NCBI RefSeq assembly: GCF_039982735.1
Contig: NZ_JBDWXV010000023.1
Coordinates: 229,976-293,975, forward strand
DNA length: 64,000 bases
From: Saccharospirillum sp039982735
GTDB lineage: Bacteria > Pseudomonadota > Gammaproteobacteria > Pseudomonadales > Natronospirillaceae
Reading direction: 5' to 3'
This document shows, piece after piece, positions 1-9,183 of the stretch; position 1 is the first letter of the stretch; each line of letters opens with the position of its first letter. A model generated the notes under the pieces. The model searched no databases. It saw only the letters and a program-made list of their open reading frames with translations, and was not told the DNA's origin. A program made the position numbers and the translations under genes.

Positions 1-2
1 TT

Positions 3-1196
3 AACCTTTCAGGTATATCTGAACTGGTCTCACAGGAAGCAGCGCTTCAGCATTTTTCGAATACATTATCGACTTCAGACATTATTGATACTGACGGTGA
101 TGGAAACTCAAATTTTATTGACGAAGACGATGACAATGACGGTGTGCTTGATATTGACGATGCTTTCGCCTGGGATTCAACTGAGTCGGAAGACTATGAC
201 GGTGATGGCATAGGTGATAATTCTGATCCTGACGTAGATAATGATGGTGTTTTAAACACAGAAGATGATTGGTTGTCAGAACTCCGTGAATTTCCATCGA
301 TGCCTGTAGTCACTGATGCTACTATTTCGCCTGAATTAGGGCTTTTCTTCGCTACTCATAAAGAGAATAAATCAGTTTCAGTAATCAATATTAGCAATAT
401 GACACTCGAGAAAGAATTCAACTTCTCTCGTATGCCAAATAGACTATTTCTCTCTGAAGACAACGAAAAATTGTACATAACGTTAATGGATAGAGAGTTC
501 AGTTACTCTGTGGGTGAAGGGGAGGAGTCGGGAGCAATTGCCATCATCAACCTCTCTAATTTGACTGTGGAGAGTACTTTGCCTGTATCGATAGATCCTT
601 ACGATGTGGTTGCGAACAATGAGGGTGATGTTTTCATTTCTTCCGGGTCTGATCAACATACTCAGATTCAAAGATATGACTCAGTAACAAATATCCTCAT
701 GGATTCGGCGTCTATCTATTATCAAACAAATCTTGAAATATCCTCAGATCAACTAACGATATATGCAGCAGACACTAAAACTAGTCCGAGTGACATAGAA
801 GCTTTTGATATAGCCGGTGACGAGATAACATTGTTGGGCGACTCCCCCTATCATGGCGATCATCGGATGAATGGTGACGTCTGGATCACACCAGATGACA
901 CCTATCTAATGACTCGTGGTGGTGACCTTTTCAATGCCCCTGAAATGACGTTTGTTCAGGGAGTTACGCCAACCGGTGTCGCGGTAGACGCAGTTGGTAT
1001 GGATGCCTCCAGCAATCGGGTTATTGTTGTACAGTCTAACGGTAGAGTGAAAGAAGTGTCTCTTAACCCACTGTCCTTCGTAAAAGAATGGACAGTATAT
1101 GGAGAGCCTACCGAGGTTGAGCTGGATAATGAGTATATCTACTACTTATCAGTAGGTGAGCATGGGCTTCGTCTAGCGGTGGACCCTGCTCCCTAG
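3..1196 (+). CDS. Secreted calcium-binding beta-propeller protein, 3' part
   Basis: The frame is open from the left edge, so the gene starts outside the window; about 397 residues are visible. The first 40-90 visible residues hold acidic repeats of the DxDxDG type (for example DTDGDGN, DDDNDG, DYDGDG), the signature of thrombospondin type 3 calcium-binding repeats. The rest shows repeated units with VINISN, AIINLSN and DPYDVVANN-like strands, as in YVTN/NHL-type beta-propellers of extracellular or surface proteins. Role inferred: a secreted or surface protein needing calcium for folding. Base composition is more A+T-rich than the housekeeping genes further right. Whether it is anchored or exported cannot be seen without the N-terminus. 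Confidence 0.75.
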   Translation, partial: NLSGISELVSQEAALQHFSNTLSTSDIIDTDGDGNSNFIDEDDDNDGVLDIDDAFAWDSTESEDYDGDGIGDNSDPDVDNDGVLNTEDDWLSELREFPSMPVVTDATISPELGLFFATHKENKSVSVINISNMTLEKEFNFSRMPNRLFLSEDNEKLYITLMDREFSYSVGEGEESGAIAIINLSNLTVESTLPVSIDPYDVVANNEGDVFISSGSDQHTQIQRYDSVTNILMDSASIYYQTNLEISSDQLTIYAADTKTSPSDIEAFDIAGDEITLLGDSPYHGDHRMNGDVWITPDDTYLMTRGGDLFNAPEMTFVQGVTPTGVAVDAVGMDASSNRVIVVQSNGRVKEVSLNPLSFVKEWTVYGEPTEVELDNEYIYYLSVGEHGLRLAVDPAP

Positions 1197-1298
1197 TGCC
1201 TGTCTGATTGGCTGTATATCAGGCTCGAATGCGATGTGTAGCATTTGGGTTTGATATTATTTCTGATTGGGGTTCTTGGAAAGTTAAGAGGAATACTG

Positions 1299-2975
1299 GT
1301 GAAAGCTTTCTCAAAAATATACATTTCAGGAGCAGCCGTAATGGTCGTCAGTCTCCTTTTAGCTGGCTGTGCCACGACATTGAGCGAGGATAATACACTA
1401 ATCTCGTTTGAAGCGAACTCCAGTCCGAGTGCTTTTGTTGAGCGCGATTGGAAACTACTTGTCCCTCAGTTAACTGACGCTATACGAAATAACAATGTGG
1501 ATCTCGTATCGAATTTCATGGCTCCCTGCCTGAATATTGAAGGCCCTAACATCGACTTTGAACGAAGATGTTCGAAGTATTACAGCCAAGTCATAGTGCT
1601 GGATGAGGCTTTCTCAGAGAGTCTGAAGGCATGGGTAAAAGCGGAACCCAACAACGTTCACGCCAATCTTTTTGAAAGCTATAGACTGAACACCGAGGGT
1701 TGGGTCATTCGCGGTCATGGCACTTCAAATAGGGTGCATCCCAGGCACATGGCCCAATATCAGGAAAAGCTACTTCAATCAGCTGGGTACGCCTCGAGAG
1801 CCATTGAACTCAATCCGGGTATTCCATTTGGTTACGAGGCCGCCATTGATGCCTACGGCTCAATGGGTCGTGCATTCGCACAGAGCAGAGATGCGATAGT
1901 TGACCGCTCTCTGACAGAGGTTCCCTGGAGTTATCTGGTCGCTTCAACTCGAATATCACGCAGCCAGCCGCGATGGGGAGGTTCTTACGACGCTATGGAA
2001 GCGATAGCCAGTGAATACGAGGCATACTACCCACGACCTGAAGGAAAAGACCTGAGTGTTTTGGAAGCCCAGATTCTGACTATCAAAGCCAGAGACTGGA
2101 AAGACGGGTACGAGGTGGAACAGGACTATGTTCTCGCCGATTTAGCTTTAAATATTGCGAGAATATCCGGCTATGACAGGGGCTATGTGCTAATGAATCT
2201 CGCGGGTGTGTACGCGGCAACTGATCGGGGTGACCAAGCGAAAGAGCTCATGCAGCAAGCACTAGAGAAAGACCCGTATAGCGAATCCTCTTTGAGCGGG
2301 TTCATGTGCCTGTGTAACAATATGGATTCTGAAACTGCAATCAGAACCACAGAGCGATATTTGGATCGTTTTCCAGTTGCCTATGAGGGCTGGCTTGAAT
2401 TGGGTATTTTAAGAACCCTTTATACAGGCGATTTCCAGAGTGGACTGGATGCATACGAGACAGCACGTTCTATGCGGCCTTATGAGCCGGAGCTTGTTAG
2501 GCGAATCAATGTTTCTCGCGGTCGGCTCGGTCTGGAAAAAATTGATACTGAGACCGTTGATCATCAAAAAGGGCTGCTGATTTATGCATACAACAACTTT
2601 GCCCATGTGGAGGCCATTAAATCGCAGGTAAAACAGCAACTCGGGCCACAATATGGCGTCATCGAACGCCAGGTATTTGAGCAGAGAGTCGACGACTACT
2701 TTCAGCTTGATACCTTTGACCAGCATCTTCGGCAGCAACTGGATATCGCGGATTTAACGCTTGATGATTGGCAATACATAGCCCAGCTAGTGGCAATCGA
2801 GTCAAATATTTCTGATCTATCCAGAACGAGAATAGAAGAGTTCCTTGGAGATATTGAAACACCTGAAAGGCAAGCTTTGGTGCAAGTAATAAACCAGGCG
2901 CTCGGGAGGACAAGTCAGGCTATGGTTGATCATTTTTTGGAAGAATACAACTCAAGAACAGGTGTCTCGAGCTAA
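1299..2975 (+). CDS. Large lipoprotein with TPR-like repeats
   Basis: 558 residues from a GTG at 1299, chosen because AAGAGGA at 1285-1291 gives a good ribosome site and the protein then begins with a lysine-containing signal peptide ending in the lipobox LLAGC (Cys24). A longer frame opens from a TTG at 1245. The mature part is helical with TPR-like pairs, for example GYVLMNLAGVYAATDRGDQAKELMQQALEKDP-type spacing in the middle of the protein. Probably an envelope-anchored scaffold or assembly protein; no enzymatic motif is visible. It lies about 100 bp after the propeller gene on the same strand, so the two may be expressed together. Family not recognised. Confidence 0.72.
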   Translation: MKAFSKIYISGAAVMVVSLLLAGCATTLSEDNTLISFEANSSPSAFVERDWKLLVPQLTDAIRNNNVDLVSNFMAPCLNIEGPNIDFERRCSKYYSQVIVLDEAFSESLKAWVKAEPNNVHANLFESYRLNTEGWVIRGHGTSNRVHPRHMAQYQEKLLQSAGYASRAIELNPGIPFGYEAAIDAYGSMGRAFAQSRDAIVDRSLTEVPWSYLVASTRISRSQPRWGGSYDAMEAIASEYEAYYPRPEGKDLSVLEAQILTIKARDWKDGYEVEQDYVLADLALNIARISGYDRGYVLMNLAGVYAATDRGDQAKELMQQALEKDPYSESSLSGFMCLCNNMDSETAIRTTERYLDRFPVAYEGWLELGILRTLYTGDFQSGLDAYETARSMRPYEPELVRRINVSRGRLGLEKIDTETVDHQKGLLIYAYNNFAHVEAIKSQVKQQLGPQYGVIERQVFEQRVDDYFQLDTFDQHLRQQLDIADLTLDDWQYIAQLVAIESNISDLSRTRIEEFLGDIETPERQALVQVINQALGRTSQAMVDHFLEEYNSRTGVSS

Positions 2976-3099
2976 CAGTTAACCAGACACCCATCGTTAC
3001 ATTGTGTAATTGTCAGGGGAGTTTACATACCCATATCCGGCATGCCCGGGGGTGGCTCCCTTCAGTGGCAACCATACACCTAACTTACACCGCAACCTT

Positions 3100-3127
3100 T
3101 TGACAGGAAGCGCCAGGCTTCTACACT
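3100..3127 (+). promoter_or_regulatory. Candidate sigma70 promoter before ydcH-like gene
   Basis: A perfect -35 TTGACA (3100-3105) is followed after 16 bp by TACACT (3122-3127, 4 of 6). The 325 bp between the lipoprotein gene and 3301 hold no coding frame that I can support; this is the only promoter-like signal I see there. It would leave a leader of roughly 165 nt. Confidence 0.4.
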
Positions 3128-3300
3128 CGTGACCATTCAGTAGCCAGTGTTACAGACTAACTAACTATCGATCGTTCACGCGTTGGTTAACGCTGTTCTT
3201 TCACCGTTATTCGACTGGCTAGGAAACGTTCTTTTTTCGATCGGGCGTGGATCGCTCATTGCACCATTGAAATCACTTCCCAAATCAAAAGGAGCAATGC

Positions 3301-3543
3301 ATGGTTGAAAAACACGATTTATTGCATGAGTTTCCAGAATACCGTGATCAGATTCATGATTTGAAAATGAATGATCGACACTTTGCCAAGTTGTTTGAAG
3401 AATATACTGACGTGGAGCATGAGGTCCACGGCATTGAAAGTGGCAGCGAGTTTGTGAACGATGATTATCTTGAAGAGCGCAAGAAGCAACGGCTGCACTT
3501 GAAGGATCAGTTGTATCAAATGCTGAAAGCCAACGCAGGTTAG
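3301..3543 (+). CDS. YdcH/DUF465 family small protein
   Basis: 80 residues, charged and helical, matching the usual length and pattern of the YdcH (DUF465) family: an N-terminal HEFPEYRDQIHDLK segment, then a second helix with LFEEYTDVEHEV, and a C-terminal KKQRLHLKDQLYQML helix. These proteins form small coiled hairpins; their cellular role is not established. An AAAAGGAG ribosome site lies just before the ATG. It stands alone, with a candidate promoter at 3100-3127. Confidence 0.88.
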   Translation: MVEKHDLLHEFPEYRDQIHDLKMNDRHFAKLFEEYTDVEHEVHGIESGSEFVNDDYLEERKKQRLHLKDQLYQMLKANAG

Positions 3544-3631
3544 GCAGTGGTACTAAGGGTTATCCGTAGGCTGTCCTGCTCAGGGTGACTGTGGCAAACT
3601 GGTTGCCTGATCTGTGTAACAGAGAGCCCCA

Positions 3632-4123
3632 ATGCCTGAACCAACGCCGATGCAAAGGTTGCTAAATACGCTCCCGCAAACCGGCCGGGTGGAGTGGATC
3701 GGTGTCCGCCCCGCCCGTGATCAGGCCATGTTGATACTCGATCGTGCCATGGTGAGCCCGGGTAAAGGCCTGGCAGGTGATCGATTCAGTGGCCGTGAAA
3801 CCAGCAAACGGCAAGTGACGCTGATACAACACGAACATCTGAGCGTGATTGCCTCATGCTTGCATCGGGAGTCTATTGGCCCCGAGGTATTCCGCCGCAA
3901 CCTGGTGGTGTCTGGCCTGAACTTGTTGGCCCTGAAAGATAAAACCTTTCGAATCGGTGACGTTGTGTTGGAATACACCGGCTTGTGTCACCCGTGCAGT
4001 AAGATGGAAAAAGCCCTCGGTCCCGGTACCTACAATGCAATGCGCGGACACGGAGGCATCACTACCCGAGTCTTACAAGGCGGTGAACTCGCACTCGGAA
4101 GTCTCGTGCAGGCGTGTCTGTGA
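3632..4123 (+). CDS. MOSC domain protein
   Basis: 163 residues forming a single MOSC domain, the fold shared by molybdenum cofactor sulfurase C-termini and YiiM-like enzymes. Visible landmarks are GLAGDRF near residue 48, RQVTLIQHEHL near residue 60, a FRRNLVVSGLNL core, and the conserved cysteine region GLCHPCSKME near residue 115, which in this family carries the sulfur- or Moco-binding cysteine. Likely cytoplasmic, acting in sulfur transfer to or from a molybdenum cofactor or in N-hydroxylated compound reduction. The stop overlaps the start of the next small gene, suggesting coupled translation. Confidence 0.88.
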   Translation: MPEPTPMQRLLNTLPQTGRVEWIGVRPARDQAMLILDRAMVSPGKGLAGDRFSGRETSKRQVTLIQHEHLSVIASCLHRESIGPEVFRRNLVVSGLNLLALKDKTFRIGDVVLEYTGLCHPCSKMEKALGPGTYNAMRGHGGITTRVLQGGELALGSLVQACL

Positions 4124-4356
4124 GCTCTAAGGGCCAACCGGCCTTGCAGGACGTGTTGCCCGACATCCGGGATGGTCTGACCCGCACGGATCGTATCGTT
4201 TTGGCTGTGCTCGAACAGACCCAGAAAGAATGCCGGAACCGTAATGTGCCCACCGCCATGCTGTATGGCCGTGTTCTGGAGTATGTGCAAATCAGTGAAG
4301 CAGACCTGATCCACACAATGCATCGTCTGGGCGTTCAATCCCGCACTCGCCAGTGA
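4114..4356 (+). CDS. Small hypothetical protein coupled to MOSC gene
   Basis: 80 residues from GTG 4114 (or 78 from GTG 4120, which overlaps the MOSC stop as GTGA). The sequence is helical with a pattern TRTDRIVLAVLEQTQKECRN then AMLYGRVLEYVQISEADLIHTM, suggesting a small winged-helix or helical fold, but I do not recognise the family. Its overlap with the MOSC gene argues for co-translation. Confidence 0.6.
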   Translation: MSVSSKGQPALQDVLPDIRDGLTRTDRIVLAVLEQTQKECRNRNVPTAMLYGRVLEYVQISEADLIHTMHRLGVQSRTRQ

Positions 4357-4627
4357 GCAATGGCACCACAACACAACGTACCCCCGCTAAACCCTCTTTT
4401 GCTGCTCTGCGTCTTTACAAAAGTTAACTACTGCTGGCCACCGGTAACACGGAATGGCCGGAGGGGTGGTTTATTCTCGCGATGCCTGCCTTCATGTAGA
4501 CATTAAGGTGACCGGTCAATGGCAGGCACAGGTCTTTGACGAACTCCGGGTTTTGCCTCAGAGGTGTCGGCCATCCGCCGCAACGGCCAACAGCTTATGC
4601 ATTGATATTGGCAACAGGACACAGACC

Positions 4628-5644
4628 ATGAAAACCGATGAACTGACCATCGCGCCGCTAGATCCTGCCCGTGTTGCACGGGTGGAGAACTGCGGTGGTA
4701 CGATCATACCGCTAGAGCCTCTGGGTACGGAGGTTCGAGGCATAGATCTGATATCAGAGACGTTACCGGACCCCGAGGTTGTGCAGGCGCTGGAACTTGA
4801 AATGGCAAACCGGGGCTTCATCGTTTTTAAAAATGACCAGCCGCTGAGTGTCGATGACTTTTTACGGTCAAGTTGCTTGTGGGGTGGCAGAGCGCTTCAT
4901 AGCACACACGGTATGCATCCGTCGACGCCCGGGAATAATCCGCATATCTTCCGCTTGTCGAACGATCGCCGCGCTGGCATTCCCGGCGTGGGCCCGCAAT
5001 GGCACAACGATGGCAGTTTCATCGCCGCCACCTTTTCGCATTCGGGTTACCACATCATAAGGCCGGCCGAAAAAGGAGGCGGTACCTATTTTGCGCATCA
5101 GGGGGCCGCTTATGACGCGCTGCCTCAGAATCGCCAAGCGTATTGGCGTCGGCTCTCGTCGGTGAATTCCGCATCGGGGGTGGTGCATCCGGTCGTTCAC
5201 AAGCATCCGATCTCCGGTCGCCTGTGCATCTGGTTGCACCTGGGCATGACCGGCGCGGTGATTGAAAAGCGAACCGATGGCGATGGCTTTCGCCTGTTGA
5301 ACGCAGATGAACTGACCCGGCTGTGTCATGAATACAACGATATCCTGAATGCCGGGCTCGAGAACGGTTATGCGGCTATTTATGACTATCGGGAAAATGA
5401 CTGTGTGTTCATCGATAACCTGGCCGTCGCTCACCGCGCTTCGCCGGAAGCCCATTTGCCACCCGAACAGCAAGGGTTGAGAATCATGCATCGCAGTACC
5501 GTTAAAGGCGTACGCAACCTGGCACCGACTGTTGAGCTGCCTCAATTTCTGAACATTGATGGCCCCAGCCCCTTCGGGGAGGGCGTCTGGAAAAGCGGTG
5601 GCGTTGGCTTTCGATGGGAAGATGACATTCCCATGCAGAATTAA
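4628..5644 (+). CDS. TauD/TfdA-family Fe(II)/2-oxoglutarate dioxygenase
   Basis: 338 residues from ATG 4628, preferred over the longer frame from 4454 because AGGA at 4616-4619 precedes it and the family homology begins soon after. The iron-binding facial triad is visible: HxD as WHNDGS in the middle and the distal histidine in DNLAVAHRA, followed by the 2-oxoglutarate-binding arginine in LRIMHRSTVKG. The family hydroxylates small substrates such as taurine, sulfonates, amino acids or herbicides using O2 and 2-oxoglutarate; the substrate here cannot be read from sequence. It stands alone, with roughly 270 bp upstream and a convergent small gene downstream. Confidence 0.85.
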   Translation: MKTDELTIAPLDPARVARVENCGGTIIPLEPLGTEVRGIDLISETLPDPEVVQALELEMANRGFIVFKNDQPLSVDDFLRSSCLWGGRALHSTHGMHPSTPGNNPHIFRLSNDRRAGIPGVGPQWHNDGSFIAATFSHSGYHIIRPAEKGGGTYFAHQGAAYDALPQNRQAYWRRLSSVNSASGVVHPVVHKHPISGRLCIWLHLGMTGAVIEKRTDGDGFRLLNADELTRLCHEYNDILNAGLENGYAAIYDYRENDCVFIDNLAVAHRASPEAHLPPEQQGLRIMHRSTVKGVRNLAPTVELPQFLNIDGPSPFGEGVWKSGGVGFRWEDDIPMQN

Positions 5645-5682
5645 GAGAACGGGCGTTTGCACCGGTAGTGAACTTCAGCGTT

Positions 5683-5898
5683 TTATGCCCAACCCTGGCG
5701 CCAGTTGTTTTCATCCTTCAGTACCGTCCAGTCTATTGGCTCCGATCGGTTTGTAAAAACGGCTTCGAGCAAACAATGAATGACCTCTCCCTCCTCATTG
5801 AACTCCACCTCCGTAACGAGGAAGTGCTTTTCCTTATTGGAGGGGTTGGTCGCCGTCCATTTGCTGTGGAGTAGTTTTCTCGGGTTGATGTTGATCAC
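5683..5898 (-). CDS. Trp-rich protein, TIGR02450 family
   Basis: 71 residues from a GTG at 5898 with AGGA on the minus strand about 9 nt upstream. It carries the family landmarks: LLHSKWTA near the N-terminus, KEKHFLVTEV in the centre, and the C-terminal IDWTVLKDENNWRQGW. The family is a short, tryptophan-rich protein common in marine gammaproteobacteria and cyanobacteria with no assigned function. It converges with the dioxygenase gene. Confidence 0.88.
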   Translation of the reverse strand: MININPRKLLHSKWTATNPSNKEKHFLVTEVEFNEEGEVIHCLLEAVFTNRSEPIDWTVLKDENNWRQGWA

Positions 5899-6002
5899 GG
5901 TAACTTCCTGTTTCGGGTTGAGACCCTTTGCATATTACCCAGAATACAATTGAGATCGGCTGTTTCCGGAGCGCTCAAGGGTGCACTGGTAGATGGTAGG
6001 GT

Positions 6003-6281
6003 TTACTTGTTGCCCCATATCTTGGCGACGGCTTTGTCACTTCCCAGAGCGCCCACAACCACACACACGAACCCGATTAGGAAGAAAGCGAGAACGGGGA
6101 AGAGGCCGCCCAACTGCGCAGAATTAATGGCCAGTACAGCCGATATTACCGACAGAAACAGGAACAGTACGCCGACTGCAAGCAGAATCTTTCGGTGTGA
6201 CTTGTCGTAGCGGAATTGATCGTCGCCCGATTCAAAAATACGCAGAACGGGCTGGAACAGATGTCTGAGTGTGTTTTTCAT
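6003..6281 (-). CDS. Small two-helix membrane protein
   Basis: 92 residues. A basic and acidic cytoplasmic N-terminus of about 30 residues (ending FRYDKSHRK) is followed by two hydrophobic segments, ILLAVGVLFLFLSVISAVLA and GLFPVLAFFLIGFVCVVVGA, joined by a short loop, then a short polar tail. Inferred to be an inner-membrane protein with both ends inside. Family not recognised; it stands alone between the Trp-rich protein gene and the pseudouridine synthase. Confidence 0.7.
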   Translation of the reverse strand: MKNTLRHLFQPVLRIFESGDDQFRYDKSHRKILLAVGVLFLFLSVISAVLAINSAQLGGLFPVLAFFLIGFVCVVVGALGSDKAVAKIWGNK

Positions 6282-6429
6282 GAACGTTTGCTCGTTGTGA
6301 GGGGCATGGCCGTGGTTTCAGCGTTGACACAAGGGTACTGTGAACGGCCCAATGTCACCAGTTCGCTGGCATTTTAACGCCGTGTATCTGGCCACTTTGC
6401 CAATACTGGCTCCTCATTGAGGGACGTTT

Positions 6430-7140
6430 GTGCATTCCAAACACAGTCGCCTGGACCGATTCATTGCGAAGTCCTGTCAGATTCCACTGAAATCGGTGAA
6501 GCCGTTGCTTGCCCGTGGAGTCATCACCGTCAATGGTGTGCCGGTTAACGATGGCCAATGGCGGGTCAGCGAGTTTGACCGAATTGAATGCCAGGGAACG
6601 ATGCTACAGCACCGTTCACCGCTATACCTCATACTGCACAAGCCTGTTGGTGTCGTCTGCGCAACCAGAGACAAGCAGCACACTACCGTGTTGGATTTGA
6701 TTGATCACCCGGCCAAAGACGAGTTGCATATCGTGGGTCGATTGGATCTGAATACCTCCGGCCTTGTCTTGCTGACCAATGATGGCCGCTGGTCGCGCCG
6801 GTTGACGGCGCCGGAAAGTAAGGTGCCCAAGCGGTATCAGGTACGGGTAAAAGAACCCTTGGATGACCGGTATGTGCAAGCGTTTGCCGAGGGGATGTAT
6901 TTTGAAACTGAAAACATCGTGACCGCGCCCGTCGCGCTGACGATCACCTCTGCCACAACAGCCGAACTGGTCCTGACCGAGGGTAAATACCACCAGATCA
7001 AACGCATGTTTGGCCGGTTCCGTAACCCGGTACTGGCGTTGCACCGCAGTGCAGTAGGCCCTTATGAGCTGGACGATTCGCTGGCCCCGGGTGAATTCAG
7101 GCTTTTGGAGGTACCCCGTGATGGCCGTCATAGCCGTTGA
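6430..7140 (+). CDS. rsuA: 16S rRNA pseudouridine-516 synthase
   Basis: 236 residues from a GTG at 6430. It has an N-terminal S4-like RNA-binding part (RLDRFIAKS, RGVITVNGVPV) and an RsuA/RluB-type catalytic domain with the catalytic aspartate in GRLDLNTSGLVLLTNDG. The tail carries EGKYHQIKRMFG, typical of this family. The enzyme isomerises U516 of 16S rRNA; assignment to RsuA rather than RluE or RluF rests on length and motif spacing. The 3' end overlaps the convergent DUF1989 gene by 44 bp. Confidence 0.85.
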   Translation: MHSKHSRLDRFIAKSCQIPLKSVKPLLARGVITVNGVPVNDGQWRVSEFDRIECQGTMLQHRSPLYLILHKPVGVVCATRDKQHTTVLDLIDHPAKDELHIVGRLDLNTSGLVLLTNDGRWSRRLTAPESKVPKRYQVRVKEPLDDRYVQAFAEGMYFETENIVTAPVALTITSATTAELVLTEGKYHQIKRMFGRFRNPVLALHRSAVGPYELDDSLAPGEFRLLEVPRDGRHSR

Positions 7141-7969
7141 CTGACGCCGGCTTCCACCCTGCCAGTGCTGCACCTTCCGGTTTATAGATCTCGACGATCA
7201 AAGGAAAACAGGCCGCCGCATCGCTGGAGTGGCTTGCGCTGCAATCGCCACCCGGGCAGGCAGAGAGCGCACCGAGCAGGTCGATTTCTGCAAAGAACTC
7301 CAGATAGTCACCCGGGCGGACCGGGCTGGCCTTCATAAAGTACTGGTGGGTATCCCGGGTGAAGCCGGTGCACATGAAGACATTGAGCACATCGTGAACA
7401 TGCTGTTCCGCCCCGGCTAAAGGCAGGTTCTGTTGCTGTGCCAGCGCGCGGGTGAGGTTGGAGTGGCAGCAATGGTGGTAGTGCCCGGTATTGAGCAGGT
7501 AGCCGGTGTAGGGGTCACAGCGGGTGCCGATTACATCGTGAACGCTGGCGCCATCATCATCCCACCCATACCAGTCGAGCGTGTCGGCGGTGATGGTTGC
7601 CATCGGCCTCAGGTAAGGGAAACTGCCCCACAGCCGGTCACCGGTACTGAGGTGGGTGCCGTGCAGGGCGCGTGTTTTGCCGCTGTAAAAGCGTTCCGCC
7701 AACTGGTGCTGGTTCCACAGGTTCAAGTCGCCCACCTGGGCGCCCTCGGTGCTGATGATGCGGAAAAAGTGCCCGGCGGGCACGTGGAAGGTGGCAGCAT
7801 CGCGGGGGTTTACCGTAACTCGGTCGGTCCGCGACAGGGTAGCGCGGGCCCGGTTTAACCGGTCGGAATCGTAATGCGGTAACTGATCCGGCGGGTAAGC
7901 GATAACGGGCTTGGCAGCTCGACGCATTCGGGCATCGATTGGTTCGGGGTGTTCAGCAGGGGGTTTCAT
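7097..7969 (-). CDS. DUF1989 (urea carboxylase-associated) family protein
   Basis: 290 residues from the ATG at 7969; an upstream extension to 8137 is open, but GGAG about 11 nt before 7969 supports the shorter form. Recognisable family blocks are FHVPAGHFFRIISTEGAQVGD, the metal-site-like CHSNL/HVHDVLNVFM region, and the cysteine-rich LSACPGGDCSA near the C-terminus. DUF1989 proteins are associated with urea carboxylase and urea or guanidine use. No urea amidolyase gene is nearby here, so the role is open. Its 3' end overlaps rsuA tail to tail. Confidence 0.85.
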   Translation of the reverse strand: MKPPAEHPEPIDARMRRAAKPVIAYPPDQLPHYDSDRLNRARATLSRTDRVTVNPRDAATFHVPAGHFFRIISTEGAQVGDLNLWNQHQLAERFYSGKTRALHGTHLSTGDRLWGSFPYLRPMATITADTLDWYGWDDDGASVHDVIGTRCDPYTGYLLNTGHYHHCCHSNLTRALAQQQNLPLAGAEQHVHDVLNVFMCTGFTRDTHQYFMKASPVRPGDYLEFFAEIDLLGALSACPGGDCSASHSSDAAACFPLIVEIYKPEGAALAGWKPASVNGYDGHHGVPPKA

Positions 7970-8100
7970 TAGATGGCGGTCTCCTGTTGGCCGGGTTTTG
8001 GATCCGGTCAGGCGCACGGGTACGTAGTAAACCGGTAAATGCTGACTTCTGTCCGTTAAACTTAAACGACTTGCGCGATAAACTACAGCCTCGGTGCGTG

Positions 8101-8733
8101 ATGGCATCGATTCAAAGGACACGTCACCAAAGGACATTGTTACCCATTGTGAACAAAGAATCCGATGTTATTGTTAACCGCAACTGGCTGGTGGCCTGGG
8201 GGGCCATCATAGCGCTGTCGCTGTCGGTGTATTTTCTCAACCCGGAGTGGTTTGCGCCGCGAGCATTGCGTCAGTTTTTTAACGACAATCTGATCGTTAG
8301 TCTGTTTCTGTATTTCGTGGTGTCCACACTCAGAGGCTTTACGCTCATTCCCTCGACGCCGTTTGTATTGGCCGGGGTATTGGTGCTTCCACCCCTGCCC
8401 CTGTTCCTGGTCAATCAGGTGGCGGTGTATACCTCTTCGGCCATTGTGTACTTAATGGCACGGCAGGTCCGCTTCGACCAGTATTTCCACGAACGATACC
8501 CCCGTCAGGTTGAGCGTCTGACCCGGTTACTCCACAAACGCGAGCTCGTTGTCATCAGCATTTGGGGGTTTGCCCCCTTTGTGCCCACCGACATGATCGT
8601 CTATGTGTGCAGTATTCTTCGCATCAAATTATGGAAAACCCTGCTGGGCGCCTCCATCGGTGAAGGGGTGATCTGCGCGATCTATATTTTTGGCGGATCG
8701 CATGGGTTGGGCCTGTTGCTGGGCCCGGTTTAA
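8101..8733 (+). CDS. VTT/TVP38-type membrane protein
   Basis: 210 residues from ATG 8101; a GTG at 8149 is an alternative start and neither has a strong ribosome site. Hydrophobic segments include WLVAWGAIIALSLSVYFL, LIVSLFLYFVVSTLRGF and FVLAGVLVLPPLPLFLVNQ. The central STLRGFTLIPSTPFVLAGVL and the later GFAPFVPTDMIVYVCSILRI match the VTT (SNARE-associated, TVP38/TMEM64/DedA-like) domain, whose members include lipid scramblases and transporters. Inferred inner-membrane protein. Its stop overlaps the next convergent gene by 4 bp. Confidence 0.8.
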   Translation: MASIQRTRHQRTLLPIVNKESDVIVNRNWLVAWGAIIALSLSVYFLNPEWFAPRALRQFFNDNLIVSLFLYFVVSTLRGFTLIPSTPFVLAGVLVLPPLPLFLVNQVAVYTSSAIVYLMARQVRFDQYFHERYPRQVERLTRLLHKRELVVISIWGFAPFVPTDMIVYVCSILRIKLWKTLLGASIGEGVICAIYIFGGSHGLGLLLGPV

Positions 8734-8969
8734 TCGGGCGTTTTCGAGGCCCAAATGGCCAGGCGATGACGCATGTCCTGTTGCGATATCTGGTCATTCG
8801 GCAGTGGCTGAATCACCTTGTCGTGCACCAGTAAGCGATAAATGTACTCAATTTTCGCTTCGGCGGAATCCGTGGGTTCAAACTCGACCACGCCTCTGGC
8901 CTCGCCGTATGCCTTGCCCATGGCAATGGCTTTTTTGACCAGTTCTTTTTCATTCTTGAGTTTTTTCAT
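8730..8969 (-). CDS. Small charged hypothetical protein
   Basis: 79 residues beginning with a lysine-rich helix (MKKLKNEKELVKKAIAMGKA), followed by EPTDSAEAKIEYIYRLLVHD and a C-terminal DMRHRLAIWASK. No membrane segment or catalytic motif. Family not recognised; soluble, helical and convergent with the VTT gene. Confidence 0.6.
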   Translation of the reverse strand: MKKLKNEKELVKKAIAMGKAYGEARGVVEFEPTDSAEAKIEYIYRLLVHDKVIQPLPNDQISQQDMRHRLAIWASKTPD

Positions 8970-9183
8970 GCCGGTGTTCCCCGTTAGTGTTCAGAGCATA
9001 ATGTTGAAACGATGGTGGGGCGAGCCCATAACAAAGCAGTCAGGAGGTTGCTTCAACGGCGATTGAGCGGGCCTGGTTTCAGTGTAAACGCGGCTCCGCT
9101 GTCGTCCAGTCGGAGCGTTTCATTTGCAGGGTGACCTGCCATACTGGGTTTGTCGCCCGCATCAGTGTAAAGGCAAGACGTTT

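Noticed and set aside
4868..5662. Long open frame on the minus strand across the dioxygenase gene
   Set aside because: It lies antisense to a gene with clear iron-binding motifs, has no recognisable domain and no ribosome site.
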